From Qipengyuania citrea (GTDB lineage: Bacteria; Pseudomonadota; Alphaproteobacteria; Sphingomonadales; Sphingomonadaceae): a stretch of DNA of 64,000 nt. The position numbers and the translations under genes are program-made. Shown here piece after piece: positions 8,316 to 16,382 of the stretch. The stretch's first letter is position 1. The number at the start of each line of letters is the position of its first letter. The notes below the pieces were generated by a model. The model made no database searches and was not told where the DNA came from. It saw nothing but the letters and a program-made list of their open reading frames with translations. Location of the stretch: NCBI RefSeq assembly GCF_009828015.1, contig NZ_WTYG01000004.1, forward strand, positions 248,001 to 312,000, in the 5' to 3' direction.

Positions 8316-8987
8316 ATGAGGCAGGACGCGCACAACTCCGGCGATGCATCTGCGGCCCCCTGCGCGGGCCTGCGGATCGGCGACATGGCCCCCGATTTCT
8401 CGGCGCGCAGCACTACGGGCGATGTCCGTCTGTCCGATTACCGCGGGCGCTGGCTGGTGCTGTTTTCGCACCCGGCTGATTTCACGCCCGTCTGCACCAC
8501 CGAATTCGTCGCGCTGGCGCGTGCGGCGGGTGATTTCGCTCAGCGCGACTGCGCGCTGATGGCGCTGTCGGTGGACAGCCTGTTCTCCCATTTCGCGTGG
8601 CTCAGGATGATCCGCGACCGGTTTGATGTCGAAGTCCGCTTCCCCATTCTCGAGGATCCGACGCTGGTGATCGGCCGCGGTTACGGGATGGTCGCACCGG
8701 GCGACAGCGACAGCGGCGCCGTACGATCGACCTTCTTCATCGATCCCGAGGGGGTGATCCGCGCGATGACCTGCTATCCCGCCAATGTCGGGCGTTCGAC
8801 ACCCGAAATGCTGCGCATGCTCGACGCGCTGCAGGCGGTCGACAAGGAGACTTCGCTGGCACCCGCGAACTGGCAGCCGGGCGAGGCACTGCTGGGCCAG
8901 CCACAGGCGGACCTCGACAGTGTCTTCGCGGCCCAAGGCGAGGCCGACTGGTTCCTGGGCAAGGCCGGGGCGGGAGCGCGCAGGTGA
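8316..8987 (+). CDS. peroxiredoxin, Prx6/AhpC-TSA family
   Basis: A 223-residue thiol peroxidase. The peroxidatic Cys60 sits in HPADFTPVCTTEF, typical of the Prx6 group, followed by the long C-terminal extension of that group (PANW motif near residue 188). It reduces peroxides and would also react with sulfur-derived oxidants. An AGGAAGG ribosome site precedes the ATG. The last bases overlap the arsR start (GTGA), so this enzyme is produced together with the regulator from the divergent promoter. Confidence 0.92.
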   Translation: MRQDAHNSGDASAAPCAGLRIGDMAPDFSARSTTGDVRLSDYRGRWLVLFSHPADFTPVCTTEFVALARAAGDFAQRDCALMALSVDSLFSHFAWLRMIRDRFDVEVRFPILEDPTLVIGRGYGMVAPGDSDSGAVRSTFFIDPEGVIRAMTCYPANVGRSTPEMLRMLDALQAVDKETSLAPANWQPGEALLGQPQADLDSVFAAQGEADWFLGKAGAGARR

Positions 8988-9328
8988 ACGATGACGATCT
9001 GGTCGCGGCGCTGAAGGCGGTGGCCCACCCGGTCCGCTTGCGCATCCTGCAGACGCTGTCGGGCGCCGAACGCAATGTCGGCGAAATCGACGACGCGGCG
9101 GAGATCGGACAGCCGACGCTGTCGCAGCAGCTGGCCGTCCTGCGCGGTGCCGGGCTGGTGGCCACGCGCAAGGACGCGAAGCTGGTCTATTACCGGATCG
9201 ACGAAACCAAGCTCGGTCACGTGACCGCCGCGCTGGCGCAATTCGCCGGCGAAGCGGTGGGGTCAGAAGCGCCGGTCCGTCGCCGCACTTCAGCGCCCGG
9301 CGTGGCCAATTTTGCACAGCTCGGCTGA
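8984..9328 (+). CDS. ArsR/SmtB family regulator lacking cysteines
   Basis: A 114-residue winged-helix regulator starting at GTG inside the peroxiredoxin stop codon. The HTH spans about residues 35-60 (IGQPTLSQQLAVLRGAGLV). Position and relatives suggest the BigR/SqrR-type repressor of sulfide genes, but the protein contains no cysteine at all: the position where BigR-like proteins carry the first sensor Cys reads ILQTL. It may sense by another route or by another partner. The likely targets are the divergent sulfur operon and its own promoter. Confidence 0.88.
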   Translation: MNDDDLVAALKAVAHPVRLRILQTLSGAERNVGEIDDAAEIGQPTLSQQLAVLRGAGLVATRKDAKLVYYRIDETKLGHVTAALAQFAGEAVGSEAPVRRRTSAPGVANFAQLG

Positions 9329-9362
9329 GCTGGGGCGAATTCCGTAACTCCCAATAAGCACG

Positions 9363-9384
9363 CTCCCTGATCATGATCAGGGAG
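9363..9384. repeat. perfect 22-bp palindrome downstream of arsR
   Basis: The half site CTCCCTGATCA is repeated in exact inverted form with no spacer. No T-run follows, so it is a poor intrinsic terminator. It could be an operator or, as RNA, a hairpin ending the arsR message. It lies 34 bases after the arsR stop and upstream of the iron operon. Confidence 0.5.
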
Positions 9385-9391
9385 GCGGCGA

Positions 9392-9412
9392 ATGGTGCAA
9401 TTTATGCACCAT
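9392..9412. repeat. inverted repeat ATGGTGCA-N5-TGCACCAT
   Basis: Perfect 8-bp arms with the spacer ATTTA. It sits between the 22-bp palindrome and the Fur box, about 94 bases before the exbB start. It could be a second regulator site for the iron operon or part of the arsR terminator. Confidence 0.5.
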
Positions 9413-9432
9413 CGCGCAGCAGAAAACGCAAA

Positions 9433-9447
9433 TGAGAATGACTTGCA
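9433..9447 (+). promoter_or_regulatory. Fur box upstream of exbB
   Basis: TGAGAATGACTTGCA matches 12 of 14 informative positions of the 7-1-7 Fur consensus TGATAATnATTATCA. It lies 58 bases before the proposed exbB start, ahead of an exbB-exbD-tonB-siderophore receptor operon, the classic Fur target. Binding is inferred. Confidence 0.65.
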
Positions 9448-9505
9448 ATAGAAGTTGCGCGGGCTTAGGCGGACGCTCCAAGCGAATCAGCAGGGCCCAG
9501 CACAC

Positions 9506-10246
9506 GTGTTCCGAAAACTCCTTCCCGCAGTCATTCTCATCGCCGCGACTCCGGCCGCGGCAGGCACCCAGACATTGCCGCACGATCTCAGCGTATGGGG
9601 CATGTTCACGCAGGCCGACTGGGTGGTGAAACTGGTGATGGTCGGGCTGGTCCTGGCCTCGGTCGCCACCTGGACCGTCCTTATCGCCAAGCATCTCGAG
9701 CTCGCCCGCCAGCGCAAGAGCGCCGAAGCCTTCCGCGACACGCTGGCCGACGCGGGATCGCTGGCGCAGCTCGATGCCGCGTCCGCCGCGCATCCCATCG
9801 TCAGGGAGGCGCGGGCGGAAATTGCCCAGTCCGCCGATGCTCTGGCGGATGCCGAGGGCCTGAAGGAGCGCCTCGTCTCGCGCCTCGACCGCTATGAAGC
9901 GAAAGTCGCCCGCAAGATGACGCAGGGGGTCACGATCCTCGGCACCATCGGGGCGACGGCGCCCTTCGTCGGCCTGTTCGGCACGGTGTGGGGCATCATG
10001 AACAGCTTCATCGGGATTGCGGAATCGCAGACCACCAATCTCGCCGTGGTGGCGCCGGGCATCGCCGAAGCCCTGCTGGCGACGGCATTGGGCCTCGTGG
10101 CCGCCATCCCCGCCGTGGTGATCTACAACCATTTCGCGCGTGTGATCGCCGCGCACCGCGCCGTGGTCGCCGATAGCGCGGCCGCCTTGCTACGCATCGT
10201 CTCGCGCGATCTGAGCCGCGGCACGCTGCCCGCGGTCGAGGGCTGA
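9506..10246 (+). CDS. exbB: ExbB proton-channel protein (TonB energising complex)
   Basis: A 246-residue MotA/TolQ/ExbB family protein. The GTG start at 9506 is chosen because it gives a canonical signal peptide (FRKLLPAVILIAATPAAA); an alternative TTG at 9455 would lie only 8 bases after the Fur box. Helices lie at about residues 37-60, 145-170 and 190-215, with the family pattern GTVWGIMNSF. It forms the inner-membrane stator with ExbD and energises TonB. It is first in a seven-gene iron operon. Confidence 0.9.
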   Translation: MFRKLLPAVILIAATPAAAGTQTLPHDLSVWGMFTQADWVVKLVMVGLVLASVATWTVLIAKHLELARQRKSAEAFRDTLADAGSLAQLDAASAAHPIVREARAEIAQSADALADAEGLKERLVSRLDRYEAKVARKMTQGVTILGTIGATAPFVGLFGTVWGIMNSFIGIAESQTTNLAVVAPGIAEALLATALGLVAAIPAVVIYNHFARVIAAHRAVVADSAAALLRIVSRDLSRGTLPAVEG

Positions 10247-10248
10247 CC

Positions 10249-10677
10249 ATGGCGCTCAAACTTGCTTCGGACAGCGAGGACCTCGCGGTCGCGCATGAAA
10301 TCAACGTGACGCCGTTCATCGACGTGATGCTGGTGCTGCTGATCATTTTTATGGTCGCCGCGCCGCTCGCGACCGTCGACGTCAAGGTCGACCTGCCGGT
10401 ATCCAACGCGCAGGCGGCTGCCAAGCCCGAAACCCCCGTCTACCTTTCGCTACAGGCCGACGGGGCCATCCTGGTAAACGAGGACGCGGTCGAGCTCGGC
10501 GGGCTCGGTATGGCGATCGAACAGGCGACTGCAGGCGACCGTGAGGAGCGCGTTTTCCTGCGTGCCGACAAGGCGATCACCTATGACGAGATCATGCAGG
10601 CCATGAACGCCCTGCGGGCTGCGGGCTACGTCCATGTCGCCCTGGTCGGCGCGGAAGCCCCCGGAGCGGCGCTGTGA
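10249..10677 (+). CDS. exbD: ExbD/TolR family protein
   Basis: A 142-residue protein with one N-terminal membrane helix containing the essential Asp of the family (NVTPFIDVMLVLLIIF, Asp25) and a periplasmic domain. It works with ExbB to couple proton flow to TonB. It starts two bases after exbB, and its stop overlaps the tonB GTG start (GTGA). Confidence 0.95.
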   Translation: MALKLASDSEDLAVAHEINVTPFIDVMLVLLIIFMVAAPLATVDVKVDLPVSNAQAAAKPETPVYLSLQADGAILVNEDAVELGGLGMAIEQATAGDREERVFLRADKAITYDEIMQAMNALRAAGYVHVALVGAEAPGAAL

Positions 10678-11387
10678 TCGATATGGGGGCAGGCCGCAGC
10701 CACTGGATGCTGGGAGGCGGTTTCGCGATCGCCGGCCATGCAGCCGTGCTGGCGGGCGTGCTCCTGGTCAACACTGGGCCGGTGGAACCCCCGGTCGAGG
10801 ATCCGGTGGTGCTGGTCGAGCTGCCACCGCAGGCGGCTCCAGCGCCTGCGCCGGCCGTTGTGCAGCCGGTCCAGCAGCAGGCCGACTACGTCCCGCCGCA
10901 AACCTTGCCGCCGCGCGTCGAAGCGCCGCGCGTGAATGCACCTTTGCCGCGCGAATTCGTCGCTACGCCCCCGCCCCCGCGGCCGAGGCCCGCTGCCCCG
11001 GCCGCGCCGCCGCGCGCTGCCCTGGCGATCGCACCGGCGGGCAGTGGCACCGGAACCGCGGCTACCCCCGGCGACGATCCGAAGGCGAAGCGCGAGGAGG
11101 CCGACTATTATTCTCTGCTCAGCGCGCATCTCAACCGCAAGAAGCGGTACCCCAGCGAGGCCAAGAAGGCCCGCCAGCAGGGCGTCGTCACCGTTCGCTT
11201 CACCGTCCATGCGGATGGCCGGATCAGCGGCAGTTCGATCCGCACATCGAGTGGCCACGACCTGCTCGACCAGGCCACGCTCGACCTGATGGAGCGCGTC
11301 GCCCCGCTGCCCAGATTCCCGCGATCGATGACGCGCGACCGCGTCACGATCTCGCTTCCCATCGACTACTCACTACGCACGAAATGA
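10674..11387 (+). CDS. tonB: TonB energy transducer
   Basis: A 237-residue protein with an N-terminal membrane anchor (about residues 12-33), a long Pro/Ala-rich periplasmic spacer (about 37-125) and a C-terminal TonB domain (about 140-237, with KKRYPSEAKKARQQG and the GxVTVRF-like strand). It transmits energy to outer-membrane receptors. The GTG start overlaps the exbD stop. It is dedicated by position to the siderophore receptor that follows 15 bases later. Confidence 0.92.
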   Translation: MIDMGAGRSHWMLGGGFAIAGHAAVLAGVLLVNTGPVEPPVEDPVVLVELPPQAAPAPAPAVVQPVQQQADYVPPQTLPPRVEAPRVNAPLPREFVATPPPPRPRPAAPAAPPRAALAIAPAGSGTGTAATPGDDPKAKREEADYYSLLSAHLNRKKRYPSEAKKARQQGVVTVRFTVHADGRISGSSIRTSSGHDLLDQATLDLMERVAPLPRFPRSMTRDRVTISLPIDYSLRTK

Positions 11388-11402
11388 GAGAAAGGTTTTA
11401 CC

Positions 11403-13766
11403 ATGAGGGATCGTAACCGGGGCGTGATCCGCCCGCTCAGCCTGCGCGGTGCCGGACGGGGCACTGCTGCGGCGATGGGCCTGTCGGCCGCGTTGATTGC
11501 CGGCGGTGCACAGGCGCAGGATGCCAATGGCGAAGACGAAGTCGTCCTCGACACGCTGCAGATCGAAGACGCCACCGCTGACGTTAACCCCAACGCCCAG
11601 CCGGGCGTACCCTACAAGGCGCGCACTTCGGGTGATCTGCGCCGCGTGAAGCCGCTCTCGGAAACCCCGCAGACGATCCAGGTGCTGACCGAACAGCAGC
11701 TCGAGGAACAGGGCGCAACCGACCTGCGCGACGTGCTCGACAATGTTCCCGGCGTGACCATCGGTACGGGCGAGAACGGCAACGCCTTCGGCGACCGTTA
11801 CATCATCCGCGGCCACGAGGCCCGCAGTGACGTCTTCGTCGACGGCCTGCGCGATCCGGGCATGACCACGCGCGAGACTTTCGCAGTCGACCAGATCGAA
11901 ATCACAAAGGGGCCGAGCTCGAGCTTCGCGGGTCGCGGTTCGACCGGCGGCGCAGTCAACTCGATCACCAAGAAGGCCAGCACCGATTACCAGTTTACGC
12001 GGGTGGACGCGGGCATCGGTACCGATGACTATTACCGCGTCACGCTCGACGCCAACGTGCCGCTGACCGATACGCTCGCGCTGCGTGCCAACCTGCTCTA
12101 CGGTTACGAGGAAGTGCCCAACCGCAACTTCTCCGACCGCGAGCGCTACGGCGCCACTGTGTCGGCCGCCTTCAAGCCCAGCGAAGTGTTCGAACTGGTG
12201 CTCGACTACTATCACCTGACGGCGAACGATACACCCGATCTCGGCGGCTACGTTCCCCGGCCGACCGGTACCGGCCCGGACGATGTAACGGTTTACGAAC
12301 CGTGGGACGACGTGCCCAATTACACGCAGAACGGCGACTTCCTGGATTCGGATGTCGATACGGTCACCGGCCGCATCTACATCACGCCGTTCGATGGCTT
12401 CACGATCGTCAATTCGACCCGCTACGGCGAAACCAGCAATGGCTATGTCCTTACCGGTCTTCGCGGCGGTGCCTACGATCCGGCGACGGACACCTACGCC
12501 CCGGTCACGCTCAGCACGCACCAGGGCAATCAGGAAGTCGAATATTTCGTCAACCAGTTCAATGTGCTGGGCGAATTCGCCACCGGCACCGTGCTGCACA
12601 ATCTGATCGTGGGTGCCGAATATTCGAACCTCCAGGTCGCCAATGGCACTTACGACCTGACCGCGAACGGCGCGACCAATTGCGTCACTGCCGGGCGCGG
12701 CGGACTAAGCCCGAATTACTGCATCACCGATGAGAACCGCAATGTGATCTTCGGCGAGAACGAGATCCACAACATCGTGCAGCGCACGATCGCGGATGGT
12801 AGTGTCGACAGCGATTGGCAGGTCGAGACGCTGTCGGTCTATGCGATGGACACGGTGGACTTCACCGACTGGCTGTCGGTTCATGGCGGGATCCGCATGG
12901 ATGCCTTCAGCTACAGCAACGTGGTGACCAGCCGCGGCACGGTCACGCCCTACACCTACAGCGATACGCTGTGGAACGGCCATGCCGGGATCGGGGTGAA
13001 GCCGCTTGAAGAAGTGTATGTCTACTTCAACTACGGCACGGCCAAGAACATCAACGGCGGCGAATCCGATCTTGGCGGCAATTGCGGCTACGGCGGCATC
13101 TGTGTCGACGACGGTACCGGCATCGGCGATGGCAGCCCGGAAAGCAGCGAGAGCTTCGAACTCGGCGTCAAGGCCGACCTGTTCGACGATCGCTTCCTCC
13201 TGACTGCCGCGGCGTTCCAGATCACCAAGGGCGACGTGTTCGAATCTGCCGGCGACGGTTACAGCGCCGGTGGCTCGCTCAACACCGGCGAGAACCGTGT
13301 ACGCGGTCTCGAATTCGGGCTGGTCGGCAACATCACCCCGCAGTTGCTCGCGCAAGCGGCGCTGACCGTGATGGATTCGGAAATCACCGACTCGAACGAC
13401 CCCGACAAGATCGGCCGCCGGCTGAGCAATTTCGCCAACACGCAGTTCAGCGGCCAGCTGCGCTACCAGGTCACCGATGCGATCGCCTTCGGCGGCACCG
13501 CGACCTACAAGAGCGCACAGTACACCGGCCAGCCTGACGATGCGGCGAGCTACGACAGCAATCTGGACATCTTCACCTACCGCGTGCCGGATTACTGGAC
13601 CTTCGACGCCTTCGCGAGCGTGGATTTCAACCAGAATTTCGGTGCCCGCGTAAACGTGACCAACATCGGTAACGAGGATTATTACGTCTCGGGCTATCGC
13701 TCGGGTCACTTCCTCTACAAGGGTGACGAACGCCGGGCGACGCTGACGCTCACCGGCAAGTTCTGA
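11403..13766 (+). CDS. TonB-dependent siderophore receptor (Fiu/catecholate type)
   Basis: A 787-residue outer-membrane receptor. A signal region ends near AQAQD (about residue 40). The plug domain begins near residue 70 (SETPQTIQVLTEQQLEEQGATDLRD condensed pattern, VPGVTIGTGE, then RGH), followed by a beta-barrel and a terminal Phe (TLTGKF). The plug pattern is that of the Fiu/PiuA siderophore receptor group. The neighbours piuC and exbBD-tonB agree. It imports ferric siderophores. A strong hairpin follows the stop. Confidence 0.93.
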   Translation: MRDRNRGVIRPLSLRGAGRGTAAAMGLSAALIAGGAQAQDANGEDEVVLDTLQIEDATADVNPNAQPGVPYKARTSGDLRRVKPLSETPQTIQVLTEQQLEEQGATDLRDVLDNVPGVTIGTGENGNAFGDRYIIRGHEARSDVFVDGLRDPGMTTRETFAVDQIEITKGPSSSFAGRGSTGGAVNSITKKASTDYQFTRVDAGIGTDDYYRVTLDANVPLTDTLALRANLLYGYEEVPNRNFSDRERYGATVSAAFKPSEVFELVLDYYHLTANDTPDLGGYVPRPTGTGPDDVTVYEPWDDVPNYTQNGDFLDSDVDTVTGRIYITPFDGFTIVNSTRYGETSNGYVLTGLRGGAYDPATDTYAPVTLSTHQGNQEVEYFVNQFNVLGEFATGTVLHNLIVGAEYSNLQVANGTYDLTANGATNCVTAGRGGLSPNYCITDENRNVIFGENEIHNIVQRTIADGSVDSDWQVETLSVYAMDTVDFTDWLSVHGGIRMDAFSYSNVVTSRGTVTPYTYSDTLWNGHAGIGVKPLEEVYVYFNYGTAKNINGGESDLGGNCGYGGICVDDGTGIGDGSPESSESFELGVKADLFDDRFLLTAAAFQITKGDVFESAGDGYSAGGSLNTGENRVRGLEFGLVGNITPQLLAQAALTVMDSEITDSNDPDKIGRRLSNFANTQFSGQLRYQVTDAIAFGGTATYKSAQYTGQPDDAASYDSNLDIFTYRVPDYWTFDAFASVDFNQNFGARVNVTNIGNEDYYVSGYRSGHFLYKGDERRATLTLTGKF

Positions 13767-13773
13767 TAAGGCA

Positions 13774-13797
13774 GGGCGCGGGCTTCGGCTCGCGCCC
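13774..13797 (+). terminator. TTCG-tetraloop hairpin after the receptor gene
   Basis: Arms GGGCGCG and CGCGCCC enclose an inner GC stem with a TTCG loop, 8 bases after the receptor stop. Only a short TTCC follows, so partial termination or 3'-end protection is likelier than full termination. It would let the receptor be made in excess over piuC and the genes after it. Confidence 0.6.
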
Positions 13798-13826
13798 TTC
13801 CACTCTTGCGACAAGACGACACTGCA

Positions 13827-14510
13827 ATGCTGACCATCATCGAGAACCTGCTTAACGATGAAGAGGTGCGCCGCTTTCGCGAGCGCTTGCATGCTGCCGA
13901 CTGGCAGGACGGGGCGGGAACCGCCGGTACCCGCTCGATTGCTGTGAAGCAGAACCTCCAGCTCCCCCGGCAAGATGCCTTGGCGCAGGAACTGGGCAAT
14001 GCGGTCCTGCGGCAGCTCGGCCAGCATCCGGAGTTCGTGTCTGCATCGCTGGCGGAGAAGATCTGGCCGCCGGTGTTCAATCTCTACCAGGACGGCGGAC
14101 ATTACGGCACGCATTCCGATGCGGCGCTGATGCGGCTGCCTGAAGCGGACCTGACCATTCGCAGCGACCTTTCGGCCACGCTGTTCCTGTCCGACCCGGG
14201 CAGCTACGACGGCGGCGAGCTGATCGTCGAGGAGCAGTTCGGCGCGCAGGCGGTCAAGCTGGCGGCGGGCGACATGGTCCTCTACCCTTCGTCGAGCCTG
14301 CATCAGGTGGCGCCGGTGACGCGCGGGCAGCGGATCTGTGCGATAACCTGGATCCAGAGCGCGGTCGCGGATACGCCGGCGCGCGCGCTGCTGTATGATC
14401 TCGATCAGTCGATCAGGGGGCTGACGCCCGAGCGGCCGAAAGACGATCCCGAGATCAACCGGCTGATCCACATCTATCACAATCTGCTGCGGCGCTGGGC
14501 CCAGGTGTGA
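13827..14510 (+). CDS. piuC: PKHD-type Fe(II)/2-oxoglutarate dioxygenase (PiuC/YbiX)
   Basis: A 227-residue hydroxylase. His96 and Asp98 (THSDA), His159 (SSSLHQV) and Arg169 form the iron and 2-oxoglutarate site. PiuC/YbiX genes typically follow Fiu/PiuA siderophore receptors. The role is unclear and is presumed to be modification related to siderophore use. The ATG at 13827 (MLTIIENLL) fits the family better than the TTG at 13806. The stop overlaps the next gene (GTGA). Confidence 0.92.
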   Translation: MLTIIENLLNDEEVRRFRERLHAADWQDGAGTAGTRSIAVKQNLQLPRQDALAQELGNAVLRQLGQHPEFVSASLAEKIWPPVFNLYQDGGHYGTHSDAALMRLPEADLTIRSDLSATLFLSDPGSYDGGELIVEEQFGAQAVKLAAGDMVLYPSSSLHQVAPVTRGQRICAITWIQSAVADTPARALLYDLDQSIRGLTPERPKDDPEINRLIHIYHNLLRRWAQV

Positions 14511-15091
14511 TCGGCACACGGCGGGCATTGCTGTGGGTGGCGCTGGCAATCCCGGCGGCGCTGATGATCCAGCGCTTCGCCAGCGGCGAGGCACTGGCGA
14601 TGGACTTGTACCATCCGAGCGGTGAGATGACAGTGCGGCTGATGATCCTTGCGCTGCTGCCCGGTCCGCTGGCGGATGCGCTGGGGCACAGCCGCTTCCT
14701 GTGCGGCTGGCTGGCGATCCGCCGCAATTTCGGCGTGGCCGCATTCCTTTACGCGCTGCTGCACCTTGTATTCTATGTGCTCGACATGCGGATGATCGCC
14801 GCGATGCTCGATGAAGTGGTTATCCCCGGCATCTGGACCGGCTGGCTCGCCCTCGTCTTGATGCTGGTTCCGGCGGCGATCAGTTCCGACCGGGCCATGC
14901 GCTGGCTGGGCCGCCGCTGGAAAAGCTGGCAGCGACTGGTGTACCCGGCATTCCTGCTGGCGCTGATCCACTGGCTGCTGCTCGACTGGCAGTGGGGGCC
15001 AGCACTCGTTCATTTGGCGCCGCTAGTACTCGCCTGGAGCTTACGTTTCGCGCTGCGGCGCCCGAAATCGCCATCGAGGAGTATCGCATGA
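14507..15091 (+). CDS. ferric-reductase-like transmembrane protein (MsrQ-related)
   Basis: A 194-residue protein with about six hydrophobic helices. Histidines at FLYALLHLVFYVLD and ALIHWLL, and the RLVYPAFL pattern, match the haem-binding core of the ferric-reductase/MsrQ family. Within a Fur-linked siderophore operon it may reduce ferric iron or pass electrons across the inner membrane. No MsrP gene is near. It starts at GTG in the piuC stop and ends in the start of the PepSY gene (ATGA). Confidence 0.85.
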   Translation: MIGTRRALLWVALAIPAALMIQRFASGEALAMDLYHPSGEMTVRLMILALLPGPLADALGHSRFLCGWLAIRRNFGVAAFLYALLHLVFYVLDMRMIAAMLDEVVIPGIWTGWLALVLMLVPAAISSDRAMRWLGRRWKSWQRLVYPAFLLALIHWLLLDWQWGPALVHLAPLVLAWSLRFALRRPKSPSRSIA

Positions 15092-15420
15092 CCTTTCGCC
15101 AAAACGCCAAACGCTCTGCTCTTGCCGCTGCCGCATTCGCAGCACTCGGCCTTGCAGTGCCTGCGCAGGCCGATGGCGACGTGACCTGCAATGCCGGCCC
15201 GCAGAAGGCTTGGCAGAAGATGTCCAAGCTCAAGAAGAAAGCCTGGCTGGAAGAGTGGGAACTGCTCAAGATGCAGGTCGAGGGCGATTGTTACGAAGTC
15301 TATGCGCGGACGAAGGAAGGACAGTCGATCGAGGCTTTCTTCCATCCCGTCACGCTGAAGAAGCTGGTGGTCTTCCGCCGCGGACAGGAAATCTACCGCG
15401 CCGACGGTTTTACCGGATAG
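15088..15420 (+). CDS. secreted PepSY-domain protein
   Basis: A 110-residue protein with a signal peptide (cleavage near AQADG, about residue 29) and a PepSY-like domain over about 35-105 (KKAWLEEWELLKMQVEGDCYEVY, condensed pattern, ending FRRGQEIY). GAGGAG precedes the ATG. It overlaps the ferric-reductase-like gene and closes the iron operon. Periplasmic PepSY proteins often accompany ferric-reductase-like membrane proteins, and a modulating role is inferred. Confidence 0.8.
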   Translation: MTFRQNAKRSALAAAAFAALGLAVPAQADGDVTCNAGPQKAWQKMSKLKKKAWLEEWELLKMQVEGDCYEVYARTKEGQSIEAFFHPVTLKKLVVFRRGQEIYRADGFTG

Positions 15421-15459
15421 CGCCCATTAGCGCTGTTGCGGCGCATTCTCGGCTCAGGG

Positions 15460-16251
15460 TCAGTCCCGGTCCCCGGCGATCACCCGCGCGGCAATTTCAC
15501 CGATCCCGTCGAATACCGCGATGGCGTGCTGGCCAGCGGCTATTTCGTGCACGCCGGTAATTGCGCCGCTCGAAATCCACCAACCCGCCTGCGGATCGAT
15601 GCCGCGCTCCACCAGATTGCGCAGAAGGAAGGCCGCCGCGCCGAATGGCCCGTCGAGCATCGTCGCAGTCGTCGCACGGCCCTTTTCCTCGCCGTCGATC
15701 GCAAGCGTGACCCCGACCTCATCGAGCCGCGACCAGTCTGCCCGATCGACCAGGCGCCCCAGCAGCAGGCCCGCGTTATTGCCATGGTCGGACACGGTCA
15801 CGCAGGGGCCGTCGCGATTGATTGCCGCATAGGGCGAAGACGCCACCTCGAGCCCGATGCGAACCTCGTCGACCCAGTCCATGGCCTGTTCGGGGGAGGT
15901 GGGCGGCGCGGCCTCGCGCGGGGCGAGCCGCAGCATGAATTCGGCCTCCATGGCAGCGAAGCCGCCGCTGAAGATCGGAAATTCGGCCAGGCCTTCGGCT
16001 TCCGATTTGATCGTGTCGGCGAAAGCGGGCCCGATCAGGCGATTGGCTCCCAGTTCATCTCTGGCGGGGGGATTGATCTTGCCCACCTTCCAGCCGCCGA
16101 CCGGGCGATCCCACTGTTCGAGGGCGGCATCCTGGATGGCATAGGCCCCGGCAAGATCGGTCGGCCGGCGCCCGGGATATGCGGCCAGGGTCTTCCAGTT
16201 GCGGCGGGCATCGACAAAGGCGCGTGCAATGTCGCCGGCTGCGGAATTCAT
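15460..16251 (-). CDS. 2-keto-4-pentenoate hydratase family protein
   Basis: A 263-residue FAH-superfamily protein. The conserved E..E pattern (MEAEFMLRL, about residues 100-108) and the G..VGKINPP segment near residue 52 fit the hydratase/decarboxylase branch that acts on 2-keto acids. It is divergent from the LacI regulator gene, and an operator of that regulon lies 50 bases upstream of its start. The actual substrate is unknown; a 2-keto-3-deoxy sugar acid product is possible by context. A GAGAGG ribosome site supports the start. Confidence 0.85.
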   Translation of the reverse strand: MNSAAGDIARAFVDARRNWKTLAAYPGRRPTDLAGAYAIQDAALEQWDRPVGGWKVGKINPPARDELGANRLIGPAFADTIKSEAEGLAEFPIFSGGFAAMEAEFMLRLAPREAAPPTSPEQAMDWVDEVRIGLEVASSPYAAINRDGPCVTVSDHGNNAGLLLGRLVDRADWSRLDEVGVTLAIDGEEKGRATTATMLDGPFGAAAFLLRNLVERGIDPQAGWWISSGAITGVHEIAAGQHAIAVFDGIGEIAARVIAGDRD

Positions 16252-16300
16252 GGGGGCCCCTCTCGAAATATCCCACTTGCAGGGTGTCTTTGACGAAAAA

Positions 16301-16314
16301 GGAAACCGGTGTCA
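16301..16314 (-). promoter_or_regulatory. LacI-family operator, site A
   Basis: The minus strand reads TGACACCGGTTTCC, within TTTTGACACC. It lies between the divergent hydratase and LacI genes, 50 bases from the former and 69 from the latter. It shares the ACACCGGT core with four other sites of the uronate locus, so autoregulation is likely. Confidence 0.7.
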
Positions 16315-16382
16315 AAACGTATTTCGCCATCGCCCTGCGGATAGCGTTCAGCTGCGCCCTCCCATTTTCCGAGGTGGCGGCT

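Noticed and set aside
12705..14744. 679-codon minus-strand open frame
   Set aside because: It lies opposite the siderophore receptor and piuC. No motif or ribosome site is seen; long antisense frames are common at this GC content.
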